The notes beneath the pieces are model-generated. The model was not told where the DNA came from. It saw only the letters and a list, made by a program, of their open reading frames with translations, and searched no databases. A stretch of DNA of 64,000 nucleotides from Haemaphysalis longicornis (Eukaryota; Arthropoda; Arachnida; Ixodida; Ixodidae): NCBI GenBank assembly GCA_013339765.2, contig CM023449.1, positions 203,695,422 through 203,759,421 on the forward strand, written 5' to 3'. A program made the translations under genes and the position numbers. Below are positions 10,691 through 24,800 of this stretch, piece after piece; position 1 is the first letter of the stretch, and each line of letters begins with the position of its first letter.

Positions 10691-12420
10691 CTTGCTTTTT
10701 TTATAAATAAAGGGACACTGAAAACTTGTATCAACATATTTCAAAATCTGAAATGCTTGTAGAACGTAGTCACCCACTGCATGCTTAGATGAGGGGGTTG
10801 CAAAGTGCCTCAGCCAGAAGTCACTGCTCTATGCCCATCAGATAACATAACAAACGTTCTCAAAGATTTTTCTCTCTTTCCCTTTCTTGGCGTTCTTCGG
10901 CCGCTGGAATTACGCCACTACAGCGGTTGTGCGGCCCATTGGCCAGCTTTACTTCTAGTGGCACAAATGAACGCATTTCATAGCCACTTTAAAAGGAAAG
11001 CCACAAAAGCAAAGCAGAAACTGAGGGCGTATCGGTTGCGGCGAGCAAATGACGAAGTTCCGCTCCGTGCTGGCGATAAGTATTGCTTTCGCGGTGCTTC
11101 CAGGCGCGAAGGAAAGAGTGAAAGCGTTTATCGGAAGTGTTGCAGAGTCGCCTTCACAAAAGTGACGCAATAAAGGAATACCGCCATGATCTTAAGCTTA
11201 CGGACCATGGGAGCGGTGGCTAAACCAAACCACTGGGCCGTCTGGTTGCGCGGCGCTTGCTGTCGAGACCTAAACACAGCGCATGCGTCGCCTATGGGCA
11301 TAGCTTGTATTTACTGAAACGTTTAAAGGGCAGTTTATTCGCTTGGCAACACTAGAAACCCCCATGTCTGCGCCAGCTGTACCTGCGCATGCGCATTGCG
11401 CCCGCATCTCGGAGTAAATAAAACACCGGCGTGCCTCGTCTGTCCCGTTTCAAGGAGATTCTTGGCCGTGGTGTCAAACGATTTATTATTATTCGTGTTC
11501 GCATTATGTGGTCGCACTCTCCTTGCCTTCGTGAGCTTCGCATCTTCTGAGAAAGAAACCGCGGCTGCGGACGAAAGCGACACGGCGCACAAGAGGCTCA
11601 CGCGGCTGCAAACGCCTTCGACCACAGATGTCGACACAAGTGCCCTCTAATGCGTGGTTGAGTGCAAAAACCAAACAATGGTATTGAAAAAAATTTTCAC
11701 GCGTACGCCGATGTAGATGCAATCGCAGCGTAGCAACTGGTGCCTGCGGGGCCGTCTCCCGAATCGCCCTTGCACTCAACCGTCAGCACAAACGCTGGCG
11801 ATTCGCAAGCGCCCTTCGAACAAATCACCCGAGTTTGGCTTCCACACGGCAAAGTTTTCGCCAATCATATTTCTGTTGTCCTTTAACAGGTCACCGACCT
11901 TGAAGGTTCGATCGGCTTTCACTAGCATTTGCCCGCTACTTCGTCCATACTAACGCAGTTGCACTGCGGACATAGGCTCCGACGTTTTTACCGATTTTGA
12001 ATAGTATTTGGTGTCGAGGGATTGCTTCGCCTTTGGGGGGGAAGGGGGGGCACAGTTTGGAACATCGAACAGGTGTTGTGGTCATGTGCTATGCTTTTTC
12101 GGGCGCCAGCATGGGCAAGTGCGCCATCTCGTGAAGCCCGACGTAACCATCATCGGCACACACACATGGTAGCCCGCATGCGTTCCACTCCGGTGAATAC
12201 AACCTATAGCCCCCATTCCACTATCGCTCGCTTTTGCGTGATTGCCTGACGCTCCCGTAAACTGGCGCCAGGAGAACCTCGCTGGCCTTTTGCAGGCTGC
12301 ACTTCAACATACCTTCTCCCTGATTTTGCTCCCAGCATGCTCCGCCATTCGGCCGCAACTATGCTCCGTTGGTAGAGTTGGCACGGCCCTGCTTATCTTC
12401 TGAAGTAAAGTTGGACATCC
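10691..12420. other. No firm gene; one 84-codon open frame
   Basis: Mostly unremarkable. An 84-codon plus frame at 11396-11650 has a hydrophobic stretch (DLLLFVFALCGRTLLAFVSF) followed by a polar, GC3-rich part containing HKR. Upstream lie GCGCATGCGC and AGTAAATAAAACA, which could also be LTR sequence. An inverted pair GGTTGAGTGCAA/TTGCACTCAA lies around 11657 and 11771. I cannot assign a function. Confidence 0.3.
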
Positions 12421-12424
12421 ACCT

Positions 12425-12570
12425 AAATGCAGCCATATGGCTACAAAGGAAAGCTATACAACTTTCTCAGAAACTTCGCAGTTGACGAAAAATTCGTCCT
12501 GGTCCAGGATTCGAACGCGGGACCACCGCTTAACCGGAGCTGTCGCTCCACCAACTGAGATAACCATGAG
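12425..12570 (-). mobile_element. tRNA-derived SINE, third type
   Basis: The minus strand reads a tRNA-like head, ATCTCAGTTGGTGGAGCG (A box) and GCGTTCGAATCCTGG (B box). It continues into GACGAATTTTTCGTCAACT and a body ending near CTTTGTAGCCATATGG. It matches the general form of a tick tRNA-SINE. The 5' and 3' halves of the cloverleaf acceptor do not pair, so it is not a tRNA gene. Confidence 0.65.
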
Positions 12571-15270
12571 GCTAGTCGTTTGTAGCGCAAGAGCGAATTG
12601 ATCAACTACTTTCCTTCGCAGAAATTTACTCCACCTTGGGGATTTCCCCTTAATCTGGTGGATTAACACCTGCTTATTTTGCGCTTTAACTTTTTTTAAT
12701 CAACTCCTGCGCATCATATTTTTAGGCAGATGACAGTGCAGTCGAAGAAAATAAAAGACAAAACACAATCTTTTCCCCGTTTTGACCTTAGCTGCGAAAT
12801 TATTGCGTACCGGGATTGCAAGTGAACTTAAAAATTATTCGTACCAAGTATACCCCCTATGAGTTCTACAGAAGATGCATGTTCAGGTATATGTATTGTA
12901 ATGATTTATGAAACTTGGTGCGTCGTATGCAGCATGAGCACAATTTTTCAATTGCTCGTGAACATCCATCTTTGTAATTCATTCAAGCAAAACGCAACCA
13001 CCCGCATATTTTGTCATTCAAGGGCTTCATTGTAATAGAAAATATATTAGAATTGGTGAACAGTTTTAGATGCCCAACTACCGAAATGTCAATTTACCAT
13101 CTCTTCCTAATGAAATTCAAGCGAAGCAAGGAAAATAAATGTGCGTCCAACCTTCTCTGAAAGTGCGTCCAATCGATCGTAAAACCTTCAAAGACCCGAA
13201 TCGCAGACACACAATGAACCTATGGAACCTTTTTTTTTGCACAAAGTAAATGCATCTATGAACGGTCTAAGGCTATACCGATGCGTGATTTATGAGATAA
13301 ACGTATATTTTTGTACACTTTCTTCGTGATCGATGCTAAAAATGTGTTATGTAGTACCATTCATTTTATGCTATTTTCAAGTAACTGTTTCGGCACAATG
13401 ATAGCGTGGTTTCACGCATGCGCCGTGTGTCCAGAGGTCTTTTCATATCTTTTCGGGTGACCAAACGGTCTATTGGGAAGTTTTAGTTTCTCACTTCCAC
13501 TAAGAAAGTTTTCGTTTGAAAAGGTGCTCCTCGAGGCAAACCATCTGAATTATGTGTATTATTTTTCGCTTGAAGTTATCAGCGGCTCCTATTTGTATTT
13601 ATTCTCAATACTGTAAACACCCACTGAGGCCGAGTATCAAAACTGTTACACCATACTCAGGAACTCTCGCTTTACAAAGCCATTGTCCTGAGCCTTGAGT
13701 CCAGAAGGGGCATCGTCTTTAGAGTTCCATAGGCTATGCGTACCGCGTATGATGTATTCTGAACCTTTCATGTGAATTATGTGCACGCACGAATCCTGCA
13801 TGCCCATTAAGCCCCGAATGCCGATTTTAGTTGTTTCGAAGTAGACGCATAACGAGGAAAGTTAAACATGTGCTGAACCAAACACGGAACCGTCCTTGTA
13901 AACACTGTAAATCGGCCAGTAGAAATAAGTTTCAAGCTGGGAATATAAACATTATTGAAGTAACCGTTATTTGGAAATATACCATAGGCGTTCAACACAA
14001 CAAAAGTTCAATGATTTCTTTTTATCTGGACGATTTGGCGTGCTTTTACTGCAGCACACCAACTGGAACCTCCTGCCACCGATCTTCTTTAATGTGGTAT
14101 CTTATCACTATGAATGACTTAACAACCACAAAATAAAATATTCAGTGAATAGATGTTGACTTACCTGTTAATACACTCATGTCGGGCTACAGTTACGTAA
14201 ACGGCTTCCAATACGTTAAAAAAGTACTGTATGTACCAGCTTCCTTTCCCTTTGCGTACAACGTTCCATGTGCGTGTTGCACTTACCTCTGCTGTAACTA
14301 TGCATCTATACGGTCAGAGCATGTGTTTCGCTCTAATATTTGTAAATGCGGAAGTAAATACTACCGGCCGTTGCAGAGATATGGTTCCCATAACAAGATG
14401 TAGGGGGGGGGGGGGCAGTAAATTCGTTTATTGGCGATTTTCATCACAATACCTTGGTGATCCATAATATTCGCAGTTGCGTACGCGTTGAACGTTAGTT
14501 GTAGAAGAATGGGACGAATAACTGATATATGAACTTGAAAACCCGCTACAAAACGTGGGAGTGCATGGAAGCAATTATTCGTAATGATCATCACCATCGT
14601 TCTCTTGGTAACATATTTCTGTAACACCGTAAGTCAATGCACCTTATGAGCGACAAATGCGAGATAGAGCAACCGCGTATTACGTATCACTGATGTGAAA
14701 ATATTTTACAAAACGTCTGATAATGTCCCCACTACCCCGAGCATAAATTCCGGTAGTTTGCTTATCTGGGCTATAAGTTATTTTGCCGAAACAAGTTTTA
14801 GAAACGTTAAAAAAAACTACAATTCACGCATTTTACTTTTACCTATTTGTACCTGGATATGGTTTAGGAGATGTTTTTGAGCTCATTCAGTAGTCCAAAA
14901 AAGAACAATACTGCACTTGCGAAGTTTTTGCGTCTCTATTGGGCCTTGTGTATTAGATTCTACACCTTCCGCACCAAGTCCGGTGTTGTAAAACAACGCT
15001 TATAAGACCTGCCTTTGATATGTTATCGCCTAATACACGTGATCTGAAGGTCATTGTGCTTTCATAAGCTTTACACACCATACATCAGTTCTAAGGTAGT
15101 TTCTTGTATGTTGGTGCACATACGCATACAGAGCATTATTTCTCTCGTCATTGTTGGGCACATAAATCTTGTAGACATATTCAACGCACAATACGGCAAA
15201 CACCCAAACCCATAAACCGCTCACAGAGAGCAGACAGGAAAAAAAATTTCTGGTTTTAATTTGCTCTCGC
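12571..15270. other. AT-rich intergenic DNA, no gene seen
   Basis: Long AT-rich stretch with a 13-G run at 14403-14415. Open frames are short (up to 101 codons at 13831-14136) and show no known motif. Confidence 0.5.
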
Positions 15271-15273
15271 ATA

Positions 15274-15279
15274 TTTATT
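15274..15279 (-). terminator. Polyadenylation signal AATAAA of PLA2 gene
   Basis: AATAAA on the minus strand lies 209 nt past the stop codon and is the likely 3' processing signal. Confidence 0.5.
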
Positions 15280-15487
15280 GCCCACAGCCACTAAACGATT
15301 CGTGCTATTCTGGCAAGTATATCTTGCGAGAACTCAAAACACAGGCTTATTCACTGGTCAGGGGATGTTTGAAAGTGTCTGTACTAAATTGTCGAAATTA
15401 CAGGAGCATTGCGACCAGGTGGACGATTTCCAACGGAGGCCTGCGGCTGTAGTGCATGCCCGGAACAAGAAACTCAACTCCGTAGAC

Positions 15488-15880
15488 TCAACCCCGGAAA
15501 CTCCTCAAGCGAGGTACCAATGGTCTCGGTGTCGTGTCTTCGTAAACTGGCTCCTCTGTGGCGTCCAGGCTGATGTCTGCGGGGTCCAGGGACTGCCAGT
15601 TGTCGGGCTCAGCATCCTCGATGGGCTCTTCCTCCGGTTCCTCCTCCGGCTCTTCCGTGGGGACCGGAACGCTGGCGCCGCCTAGCGGGGGAACAGGAAC
15701 GGACGGCCGAGTCTGGTTGGTCTGCTGCCCCTTCTTGCGGGCCAGGTAGTCCTTGTAGAAGTTCGGAGGAGAGAAGGTCTGCCATTCCTTGGGTCCGGAC
15801 GGGTCCAACCGGTACTCCCGGCATTTCTCGGTGATGAGCGGGATGTAGAGCCTGAAATGGTTGCAGTCACTTTTCAGCTC
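15488..15880 (-). CDS. PLA2 last exon: C-terminal acidic tail and stop
   Basis: Acceptor TTCTTGTAG|GAGC opens a 393-nt coding exon. It finishes the PLA2 domain (CNHFRLYIPL, then EKCREYRLDPSGP) and continues into a tail of about 100 residues with VPVPPLGG, an EEP repeat and a basic end (RPLVPRLRSFRG). The tail is low-complexity and GC-rich, in contrast with the AT-rich introns. Confidence 0.88.
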   Translation of the reverse strand, partial: ELKSDCNHFRLYIPLITEKCREYRLDPSGPKEWQTFSPPNFYKDYLARKKGQQTNQTRPSVPVPPLGGASVPVPTEEPEEEPEEEPIEDAEPDNWQSLDPADISLDATEEPVYEDTTPRPLVPRLRSFRG

Positions 15881-18800
15881 CTACAAGAACATAGTTTCAG
15901 TAATTGTGTGTAGGATAACAAACGGACAACGGGAGCATAACGAAACATCAGTCATAGTTTTCGCTCTTTCGATGATGCAAAGACGTGCAGCGTAACTGTG
16001 CTTGTTACATTTTTGTAACATTCATTCATTGTCATTATTCCTCTACATTTCGTTTCCCGTGTCATTCTTCCGCTGCAGTACTCGTGGTGATGATTGGCGG
16101 TCGATGTTTCAAACACAACTCGATGCGGCGAAAGCTTTTAAATTTTAACTTTCCGCTACTGTGCCGCAACTGTCACCATGGCCGTAAAGTTTAATCACGT
16201 TTGTATGGCTAATGCAACATTCACTGAAACAGACAAGAAACACTGCACTAAATGTCAATGGCACGAATTTTGCTTCTTCGTGTAGGGACTATTAGTTACC
16301 GATTTTCAGCTATGCTCATCGTCGAAACCCGGTACGTACGCATTGTTCTGGACGCATTTCTTGGGATACGTGTAGTCGAAGCACTTGGTTCTCAGGATGT
16401 TGAAGAAGAGCTTGCCAACTGTGGCAGAAGGAAGGCTGCTGTCGTTGAGAAGGCAACCGTAGAATTTTCTGTCGTCTTTGCAGTGGGTCCTGAAACAGAA
16501 AACAGAAATGACGAGGCGAAAAATTAACTTTCCCGCGCTTTCTTGACCCGATTCTGGGTTCACCACTGGGGAGTTTTCAAATGCAGATTTCAGGGAAAAC
16601 AAAAAGATAATTTTTGTTTTCATATGCGTGCTAGGTCTTAAAGTCAACATTGTTTTTCTTCCCCTTTACGAATACTGTCTGGCATGCTGATGTTATGATG
16701 CTTACATCACAAATAATGGGATGCTGGACTAAAAGGCGTAATATACCAGGATAGAAAGAGAAAGGATCCCAAAACGGTAGAGTCCACTTTTACAGTTCTC
16801 CTCCCATTCTAATGAGAAAGACTGTAACATCCAGAAAAAACGCATATATCTCCGTAAAAAATACTGGTGTAAACCTATCTCTCCGTATTTAAAGATGTGC
16901 TATTACAGCTACGCTTCCTGTAAGGTCGCAATAGCGGCTATTTTAGTGCGCTTCGAACCGTAGCAATTTTTATTAAAAATTCAGAACTTAAGGCCTACGT
17001 TTTCAGCCAGTCTGGGGAAAACCAAATAATGCATCGAGATATCAGCCGTTTTGTCTAATCAAGGGGTATCAAGTAGCTGTACGTAAAAGAACACATGTCC
17101 CAGTTAAATGTGCACTGGAGCTACAATGCGTGCCGTTCTTTTCAAGCTGCCGGCTACACATTGTGTTTTTAACACGCACCAGTGTCTTCTGCAAATTTTA
17201 TAGTGATGCAGTCGTCCACAGGCTTAGCTCTAACATCATATTCCACTTTAGCGTGAAATACCGCGACATTAATTTCCAATAATAACCATTGAAACGAATG
17301 TGGAGGTCGTACGTGCCCCCTTAAACTTGACGGGGGGTGCAGCAGTCTTGCCTAAATTACGTTACACTAAGGCAGAAGGAGGCAATAAGTGTATAAAGCG
17401 TCACTCAAGCTAAGACATTGGGCAACTTTACAGCTCAAAGGTTTCAAGGGACAGAGTAAGAAAGGCCTGAACGAGCGGTGACTCGCAATTAATTTCTGAG
17501 TCCGACTCATGTTTCAAGTCAGCGCCCGTTTTGTGCTTTCCTCCTGTCTCTGTCGTCTGTTTCTACTGTACCACTTCAGCATGAACACCCGCCAACGTGC
17601 CCAAATATCCATTTTGTCTTCTACAAAGGTGTTCGATTTGTTTCAGCAATTACAAAAATGGTAGTTCTTAACTAAGAACGCTACCCGCGTCCTTAGCTCT
17701 GTTCAATGTATTTCCGGATAGCATGGATAAACTCTTCACAGCCAAGGTACGCGCTCTGCGTCAGCGCTTAAAGGAGCCATGATGACAAAATACAAGTTAG
17801 GTTTATTAGAAAGACTGCTTAGTCCCGATAACAATGATACCAATATCATCGCAATCTTCGAACAAATAACGGAGATGTTAAAGAAAACGTGTGAAGCAGT
17901 CGCGACCCCCTAGCCAATTTCCCGCAACTTTTCTATGACGTCACGGAACCTTGTTTGAGCGATTGGCGGGCGCCTAACTGACCTGTCGCGACGACACGTG
18001 ACTGAACGTCTGTAATGGGAACTCTAGTTCCATTTGACCGCATCACTTGAATGCTAACGTGCAGTTAACGCACTGAAAATCATGTTTTATTGTTGGCCCG
18101 TATGACGTCATTCTTGCTCATAACACGTCACTGTGGCGCAAAATTTGAAAGTTTTTAAATACTTCTTGCTTCTTTTTCGTTAAAAAAAATTTTGTTGCTG
18201 TAATTGAGCTGAGTGAGATACTGAATCCTAGTTCTTTTAAATTAAACGAAGTTCTATTTTCTCTTCATGGCTCCTTTAAAGGGATGAGAATTTTGAGGGC
18301 CACAGTCTGCTCACATTGTGTACAGGTTTGTGTTCCTGAGGCCGTATTTTGACTGCAGAGCGGCTATGTTGTCTTCGGAGTGGTCATGTTCCCTACAGCA
18401 GGCGTCGGTGGCCCTCGATGGCCCCAGGTCGTCGTAGTTCTTAGCCACGTCACCAGCTCCGCACCACTTGGTTCCTGCGAAGAAACTGTGCGTATGATTA
18501 GGCTGTCACGTAAGGCGAGAAAACAAAATAAAAACGATACAAGCATCCCGAACGCAGGTTTTTGCAGCAGAGCTACATTCAGGTAACCATCCATTATTTT
18601 ATGATGTGCGTGGCACAAAACTGCCTGCCCAAGACAAGTAAAGAAAAGACACTTTTGAGTTCGTGTAAGAACTGAACCTCGGCTTTCACATTAACATCCG
18701 TGCTCGTTACCATTACGCTGCATCGGCACTTTTTTTCTTTACTTCATGGCAACCATACGAATTTTATTCATTTGCAATGAACGTTTCGAGAGGCGGAACG

Positions 18801-21800
18801 AGGGTTAGTATACTTTGGGCACATGACAGGTGAACGTGGCGGTAGCTGACGAGAACTCCGCGCCAGCCTCAGAGGCCTGTGTTCCTAGAGAAGCTGTCGC
18901 TCGAAGTGGAGCCAGTCAGCGTGTAGAAGTAATTCGCTTCAAAACAAGAAAGAAAGAAGGTGAACACAGAGAAAAGCGGTTTATACTGCTCATCAGAGAC
19001 GTCTTTGATAAGTATTGGTAAGCTATGGCCTTCGAAGAACGTCAGCAGACCTCAGCTCTGGAGAAATTTTGTACGGTGCAAGGGTATATTAGAATATAGT
19101 AGCTTAACAAAGTACCCCTATAAAGAATTGGAACAGGCCGCAATGGCGTTTCCCAAGAACAGTCTGAAAACTTTGAACCGAGAGTCGGCGTATCTGAAGA
19201 TTACCAAGACAATATCTGACAAACCTGATGAATTAAACTGACTCCTCCTTGAAACTTATAACATCGTAGAAATTTCAATTTCGGGCATCTTGTCGTCACC
19301 CCGTTATAGATGGAAAAGCCTGGCTTTATCGACGTTTAAAGAGGAAATCCTCGGGTCAACTTGAAGCGAACATTTCCTCGGGTTATACTTCAACATTTCC
19401 TTTTATACCGAACTACTGAACTTGCTGCGACTCCAATTCTCACCATACTTTTTTCTATTTCTGATTTTTTCCTTCTTTCTATCTTCCGTTCTTGCTTTAT
19501 TTTTTCTTTTCTTGTTTTTTTTTTCTCACTCGTTTCATTTTTCACCTGACGTAGCATGTCAGGCTCTTTGCTGGACAGACCTCGTCAGTATCATTAAACC
19601 ATTCTCTCTCTCTTTCTCTCGGTACAATAACCTCGGGACAGCACAGCGGTTTGAGATAGGGGGCGAGGCAGTGGAAGTGGTAAGCGAATATATCTACTTA
19701 GCCCAAGTTGTGACCCCCGGATCCCAACCATTCGGCAGAGATAATGAGAAGGATAAGAATTGGGGTGGAGTGCATTCGACAGACATTCTCAGATAATGAA
19801 GGCAGCCTACCATTGTCCCTGAAGAAGAAAGTGAGTGACAGCTGCATCTTACCGGTACTCACCTACGGGGCGGAAACTTGGAGGCACACTAAGAGGGTTC
19901 AACTTAAATTGAGAACTACTCAGCGGACAATGGAGCGGAAGATGATAGGTGTAACATTAAGGGACAAGAAGAAAGAGGAGTGGGTCAGGGAACAAACGCG
20001 TGTTAAGGACATCTTAGTAGAAATCAAGAAGAACAAATGGGCGTGAGCAGGGCATGTAATGCGAACGCAAGATAACCATTTATCATTAAGGGTAACAGAG
20101 GGAATCCCTAGAGAAGGCAAGCGTGGCAGGGGGCGGCAGAAAGTTATATGGGCAGATGAGATCAAGAAGTTTGCGGTGATAAATTGGTCGCAGTTAGCAC
20201 AGGACCGGGGTAATTGGAGATTAATGTGAGAGGCCTTTGCCCTGTAGGGGGCGTAGTTAGGATGGTGATTGTGATTATGATGATGATGATATATCCTTAA
20301 TCAACGCGCATGTGTGCGCAATTGCTTCTGAGTCCGTACGGTGAGCACAGAATTATAGAGTTTTTAGTAATAATACCCAATTTCTGAAATATCCTGGGCA
20401 CCTTCGTCACAAAAGAGCCGAAGTTCAAGACAAAAGTTCAAGACGAAAAAGAATAGGCCTATATCAAAAACAAAGGCGAACTCCAACACAATTATTTGGC
20501 GCGCATGCCTCTGGGACGTCCTTTCGGCTTTCAACAGTACAAATGGGCTGACCAACTCCTAAAAATATACCAGAAAACTCAAGAGTATCATTAACCCAAG
20601 ATATTGATCTTGTAAGTATACACACAGCGTAAAAGAATGTTAGAATCTAACTGAGAGTGGCTTTACGAAACAACATGATTACAAAGTTCTCCACAAACAC
20701 TAGAAAATTAGCGAACCACTTCCCTGTCGGATACAGGGGTTCACAAGAAGCTTGTCATCAGTGGAAACGAAAACAATCCACTCTGCAAAAATCTAAATGC
20801 AGAGCCATTGACCAACCATGGCACAACCCTCTGCGTCCGCTGCTCTTTCCCAGAACGCAAATTCCGAAACTCGGGATCAGCTCGACAAGCATGCTCGGAT
20901 TCGCGGGCCCCTTCACGATGGCGTTTTCCCATGGCTGCCTGCTCTTCGACGGAGCAAACCACGAGCGGCCTACCTGTGCCGTCTACGGCGGTGGAATGCC
21001 GGATGTCCGCAGGAGCGAACCTTCTCTAGAGCTGGTCTGCAATGTGGCGGGACGCGCCGCACCACCTGCGCGCCAGCTGCCGTGTTGGGGCGCAGAGGCG
21101 GAGGGGTTTGGGGGCACGAGGACAGCACAAGTCAGCCGATTCGAGCTTCGCTTGAAAAAAGGCTGACGAGGCAACGTTCAAAGTTTGTCGGTCGTGCAAG
21201 GATTCTCCTCTGCGTGGTGCCGTGCCACCGCTCTCTACGACGAACGGATATGTGTGCCCCGCTGGGTGCTATACAGATCTTCTGGTGATCTACCTTCGTA
21301 GGGCTGGAATGGCCTGCAATTTTTTGCTAAAGTGATAAATGTTATCCACTCTGTTTTATTGCTGCACTGCCATACATCGATAAAATCCCGAAATGAAGGG
21401 TAACGGTAGCTTGTAAAGAAATTCGTCTGACTTTGCAAGGACGGCGCTACAAGAAAATGCTGTTATTTTTCTTTTTGCTGTCAGTAGAGAGTTTTAGCTG
21501 ACCGTTTTCGACGCTCCGCTCCGGTATCGGCGGCCCGCTCAGCGCAACCGGAGCCAATGCCGTTCGCGGCCAAGCGCGCCACGCAGGCGCAATGGCGCTT
21601 CCGCTTGCTATCGGAGCGGAGCGGACCGTGAAGACGCGTCAGCTAAAACTCCCTAGTGATGGCTGTCGGGATGGAATGACCTTTTTAGGGCAATGGTCCT
21701 CAGATGGGGGACTGCAGACCCACAGGGGCCCACGAGGGCATTTCAGGGGTGTGCAAAGTCCTCACAAAGCTCTTCATCTTGTTCTATTTTTTTCACCAAA

Positions 21801-24800
21801 CCTTACCTGGTATGCAAAAAGATGGCTTCGCTGCATCACTACTAGGTTCACTTCATACGCGACGCACACGTGTTAGCTTTTTGCACAACAGGCCGGCTGG
21901 GCTGGAAAACCATACGCACAAAAGGCAGCACGTAGGCGTTTGGGTGATTTTAGCTGCAAGAGGCAATTGCTTTAGATTGTAGCAGGCGTCGGCATAAAAG
22001 TCTGCCATGAAAGGCGGGCATTGAGCAAGTATGTGGGCCACTTTAACTGAAAGTGCACATTTGTTTGACATTTTAGCGCGAATCAACATCGTTTATCAAG
22101 AGTTCCCACATCGCTTTTGCCAGCCCGGAAGGGGACCCCGGCACACTCGTTTGATGACCACTATTAGGGAAATCGTACAATTCATCGGTTTTGTTTTCAC
22201 CCAGGCGTACATCCTTCATACCGAACATCGACGCTTCAAAGTCAGTGCAAGACTTGGCAACAAAACTGCTTTTTAACAGCAGATCGGCTTATGCTTTTAG
22301 TTCCGCCGTCGCACTACCAGAAAACTCAGTCTACCCAAGCGCACGTGAGCTTGCGCCTCGTGAGAAGCGCCAGCCGTCGGTCAGCTCGACCTTTGAGAAC
22401 ACTCTGCCCAGCGTGCGTGACATGACTCCTTGCCAGTTCACGTGCGTTCGCGCCTGAAGTGGGAAGCACAGTCGTACAGTTCGCTCTACGGACGCCGAGT
22501 TAGCGAAGCCAAGGTTACCTCGGATTCAAACGTGTGCTAACGCGGTCCACAATGGAAGGGATGTGAAAGGCGGCGGACAAAATGATCCGGGCCTGCAAGT
22601 TATGGAGAACTTTCAGCGGCAAGTTCGGAAATAAATGTGAGGTACAACAGCCTCCGACGAAGGGAGAGGGCCGCCAGCTCTGCCATTTCTCCAGCCTTGC
22701 ACAACTAGCGCAAGCTGCGCCAATTTTTTTTTTTTTTTTCAGTTGTTCAGTTCATGGCAGAGAAACAATACCGAGTTTTGCCAAACGCACTCCTCTAAAA
22801 CTCAATTTTTAGAATGCGTGCTGTTAAGTCGGCTTTTAAATATACACGTGTAATAGGAGCCGACTTTCAGTCTACACCGCGGGGACCGAACACCTACCGT
22901 GCCGTGGTAACACGGTGGCGGATATTGCTCCATCTCGGTGTAAGACGAGATTGTCAACTTCCCGTGAGATTAGACACCAAAAATGGCTGATATTACAAGC
23001 AACATTAAGTAGTAATGACAAACACAGCATTCCTCCAAATCCAGATGGTTGTGCATCGCATTCTGTTCAATTTGCATCGCCCTCGAGTGCAGTTGAAAAC
23101 CATGGGCTCTATTTTATTGTGGCGGTTTTGAATCACGGAATTTTCATGGCGTATAGCATTGCCGGTGAAGAACAAACATTGCCGTCATAATTTTTTTTGT
23201 GAGCTTGGGACCTATAAGGTGTGTCCCTCTAAGAGTAAGTGTCCGGCCAAAACAAACGGCGTGCGCCTCTTGTTGTGATGTAGGACAAACGCTTATCATA
23301 ACAGCCGGCTATTTCGAGGCTATGAAGAATCCATGCCAGCTTTAGCCGAGGCAGCGGAGATGAATCGGTGACACCGGAGACACCGGTTATTGCGCTGACA
23401 TAAATAGCAGGTTCTTTTGGATACGAGAATGTTTTCTAGACTTTCGTCTTTTTGTCTGCGCGAAGCCAAAGCCTCTAGCCTTTCCCTTTTTTGCTTGCAC
23501 CAAGAGCCAAAGCACGCATCTTAACTGCTAGTTAGCTAGTATAAACACGCAGAGATAAGAACTTCCGTTTTTCGTTTTCGTTGCCTGCTGCTCCTTGAAC
23601 CGTAAATATCACGGGCTCTGCATGCGGCAGTAAATATAAACACACCTTCTATACTTCTCTACAAGGAGCAGTTTTTGGAGTTTTAGGGGCGAAGCTCTAA
23701 GCCATGGGTCTGTCCTTTTGTCTCGTGTACGTGACCGCCGCATGCTTTCGGAGATGTCGCAAATGCCGCGTTGCAGCGCAAGACACCTGCTTGCAACCGG
23801 CAGCGCAAACTGGCACCGAAGGGCGCAAGCTTGTCTTGTGTTTCGCCAACGGAGGCGCGAGGCTCGTGCACTGCGAGGGGAGATCACCAGAGATCAAACA
23901 ACGCAGGCAAATCGTTCTCGGAGATCGAACGAGACGCAAGGACTTTGCTCGTTTCCTTCGTCTTCGGCACAAGTCGCCCTAAAAAAAGTCTTTCTTACGT
24001 TGTGTCCCATTCTACGTGACAAATTGTGGAGGTGCGCGGGGTCTTTCACCAGGTCTGGCCTGGGAGCATTGACTCCGAAAATAAAGTTGATTTGTACAAT
24101 GTACGCACACAGTCTTACGTCTTTCTTAATGATGTAATGGGCGAACTTTCACGGGAGAGTTACGGTACGATGATCTCCCCCTCTCGAGCTTCACCCCACT
24201 TATCATCATTCATTCCGTGGATATGGCGTGATTTTTTTTTGCGGGTTGACATTAAACCCTGATGATTAATTATTGGCTTCTCTTTCGTTTTTGTGAGCGT
24301 TATAAACTAACATTTAAAGCTCCGCAACCCCACTTGAACCATGGTAGAGTTGTACGCTTAATTCCCCATTCAAAATGTAGCGCCATTTAGGTACTATCAA
24401 ACATAACTAGCTTGCCATTCAAAACAAGCCAGGACGCCCGAGAGAAGGCGCCTACGTAAACGTGCGCAGATCAAGTGATGTGTTTCTTTTTTATCGGACC
24501 TAATTTTGGAGGGCAGTCGGCAGGCTCGAGCTGGTGCCCTCTTCAGTCGCCCTCATGGCACCAATGTCAAAACAACTGCTTGTCTGAGAGGCGGCCGTAT
24601 GAAGAAGGAACAGGAGAGGAGAAAGAAGGTAGTGAACGGTGCTGCCTTACGCATATAATGATCGCATGGTTTAAAAAAATTTGTAGCTCGCTGTGGCCGT
24701 AACTTCTTTCTACCCAGAACACCTGAGGTGTCCCGGCAACCGTTTCACGGTAAATAGGTAGTGTGTCTAGTAACGATGATGTATGCGTAGTGAGCCATAA

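Noticed and set aside
12503..12568. tRNA gene (minus strand)
   Set aside because: A and B boxes are present, but the acceptor stem does not close and the sequence runs on into a SINE body.
16336..16340. Alternative donor in PLA2 exon 6 (GT at 16339-16338)
   Set aside because: It would join the last exon in a frame with an immediate stop; the donor four bases later keeps the frame.
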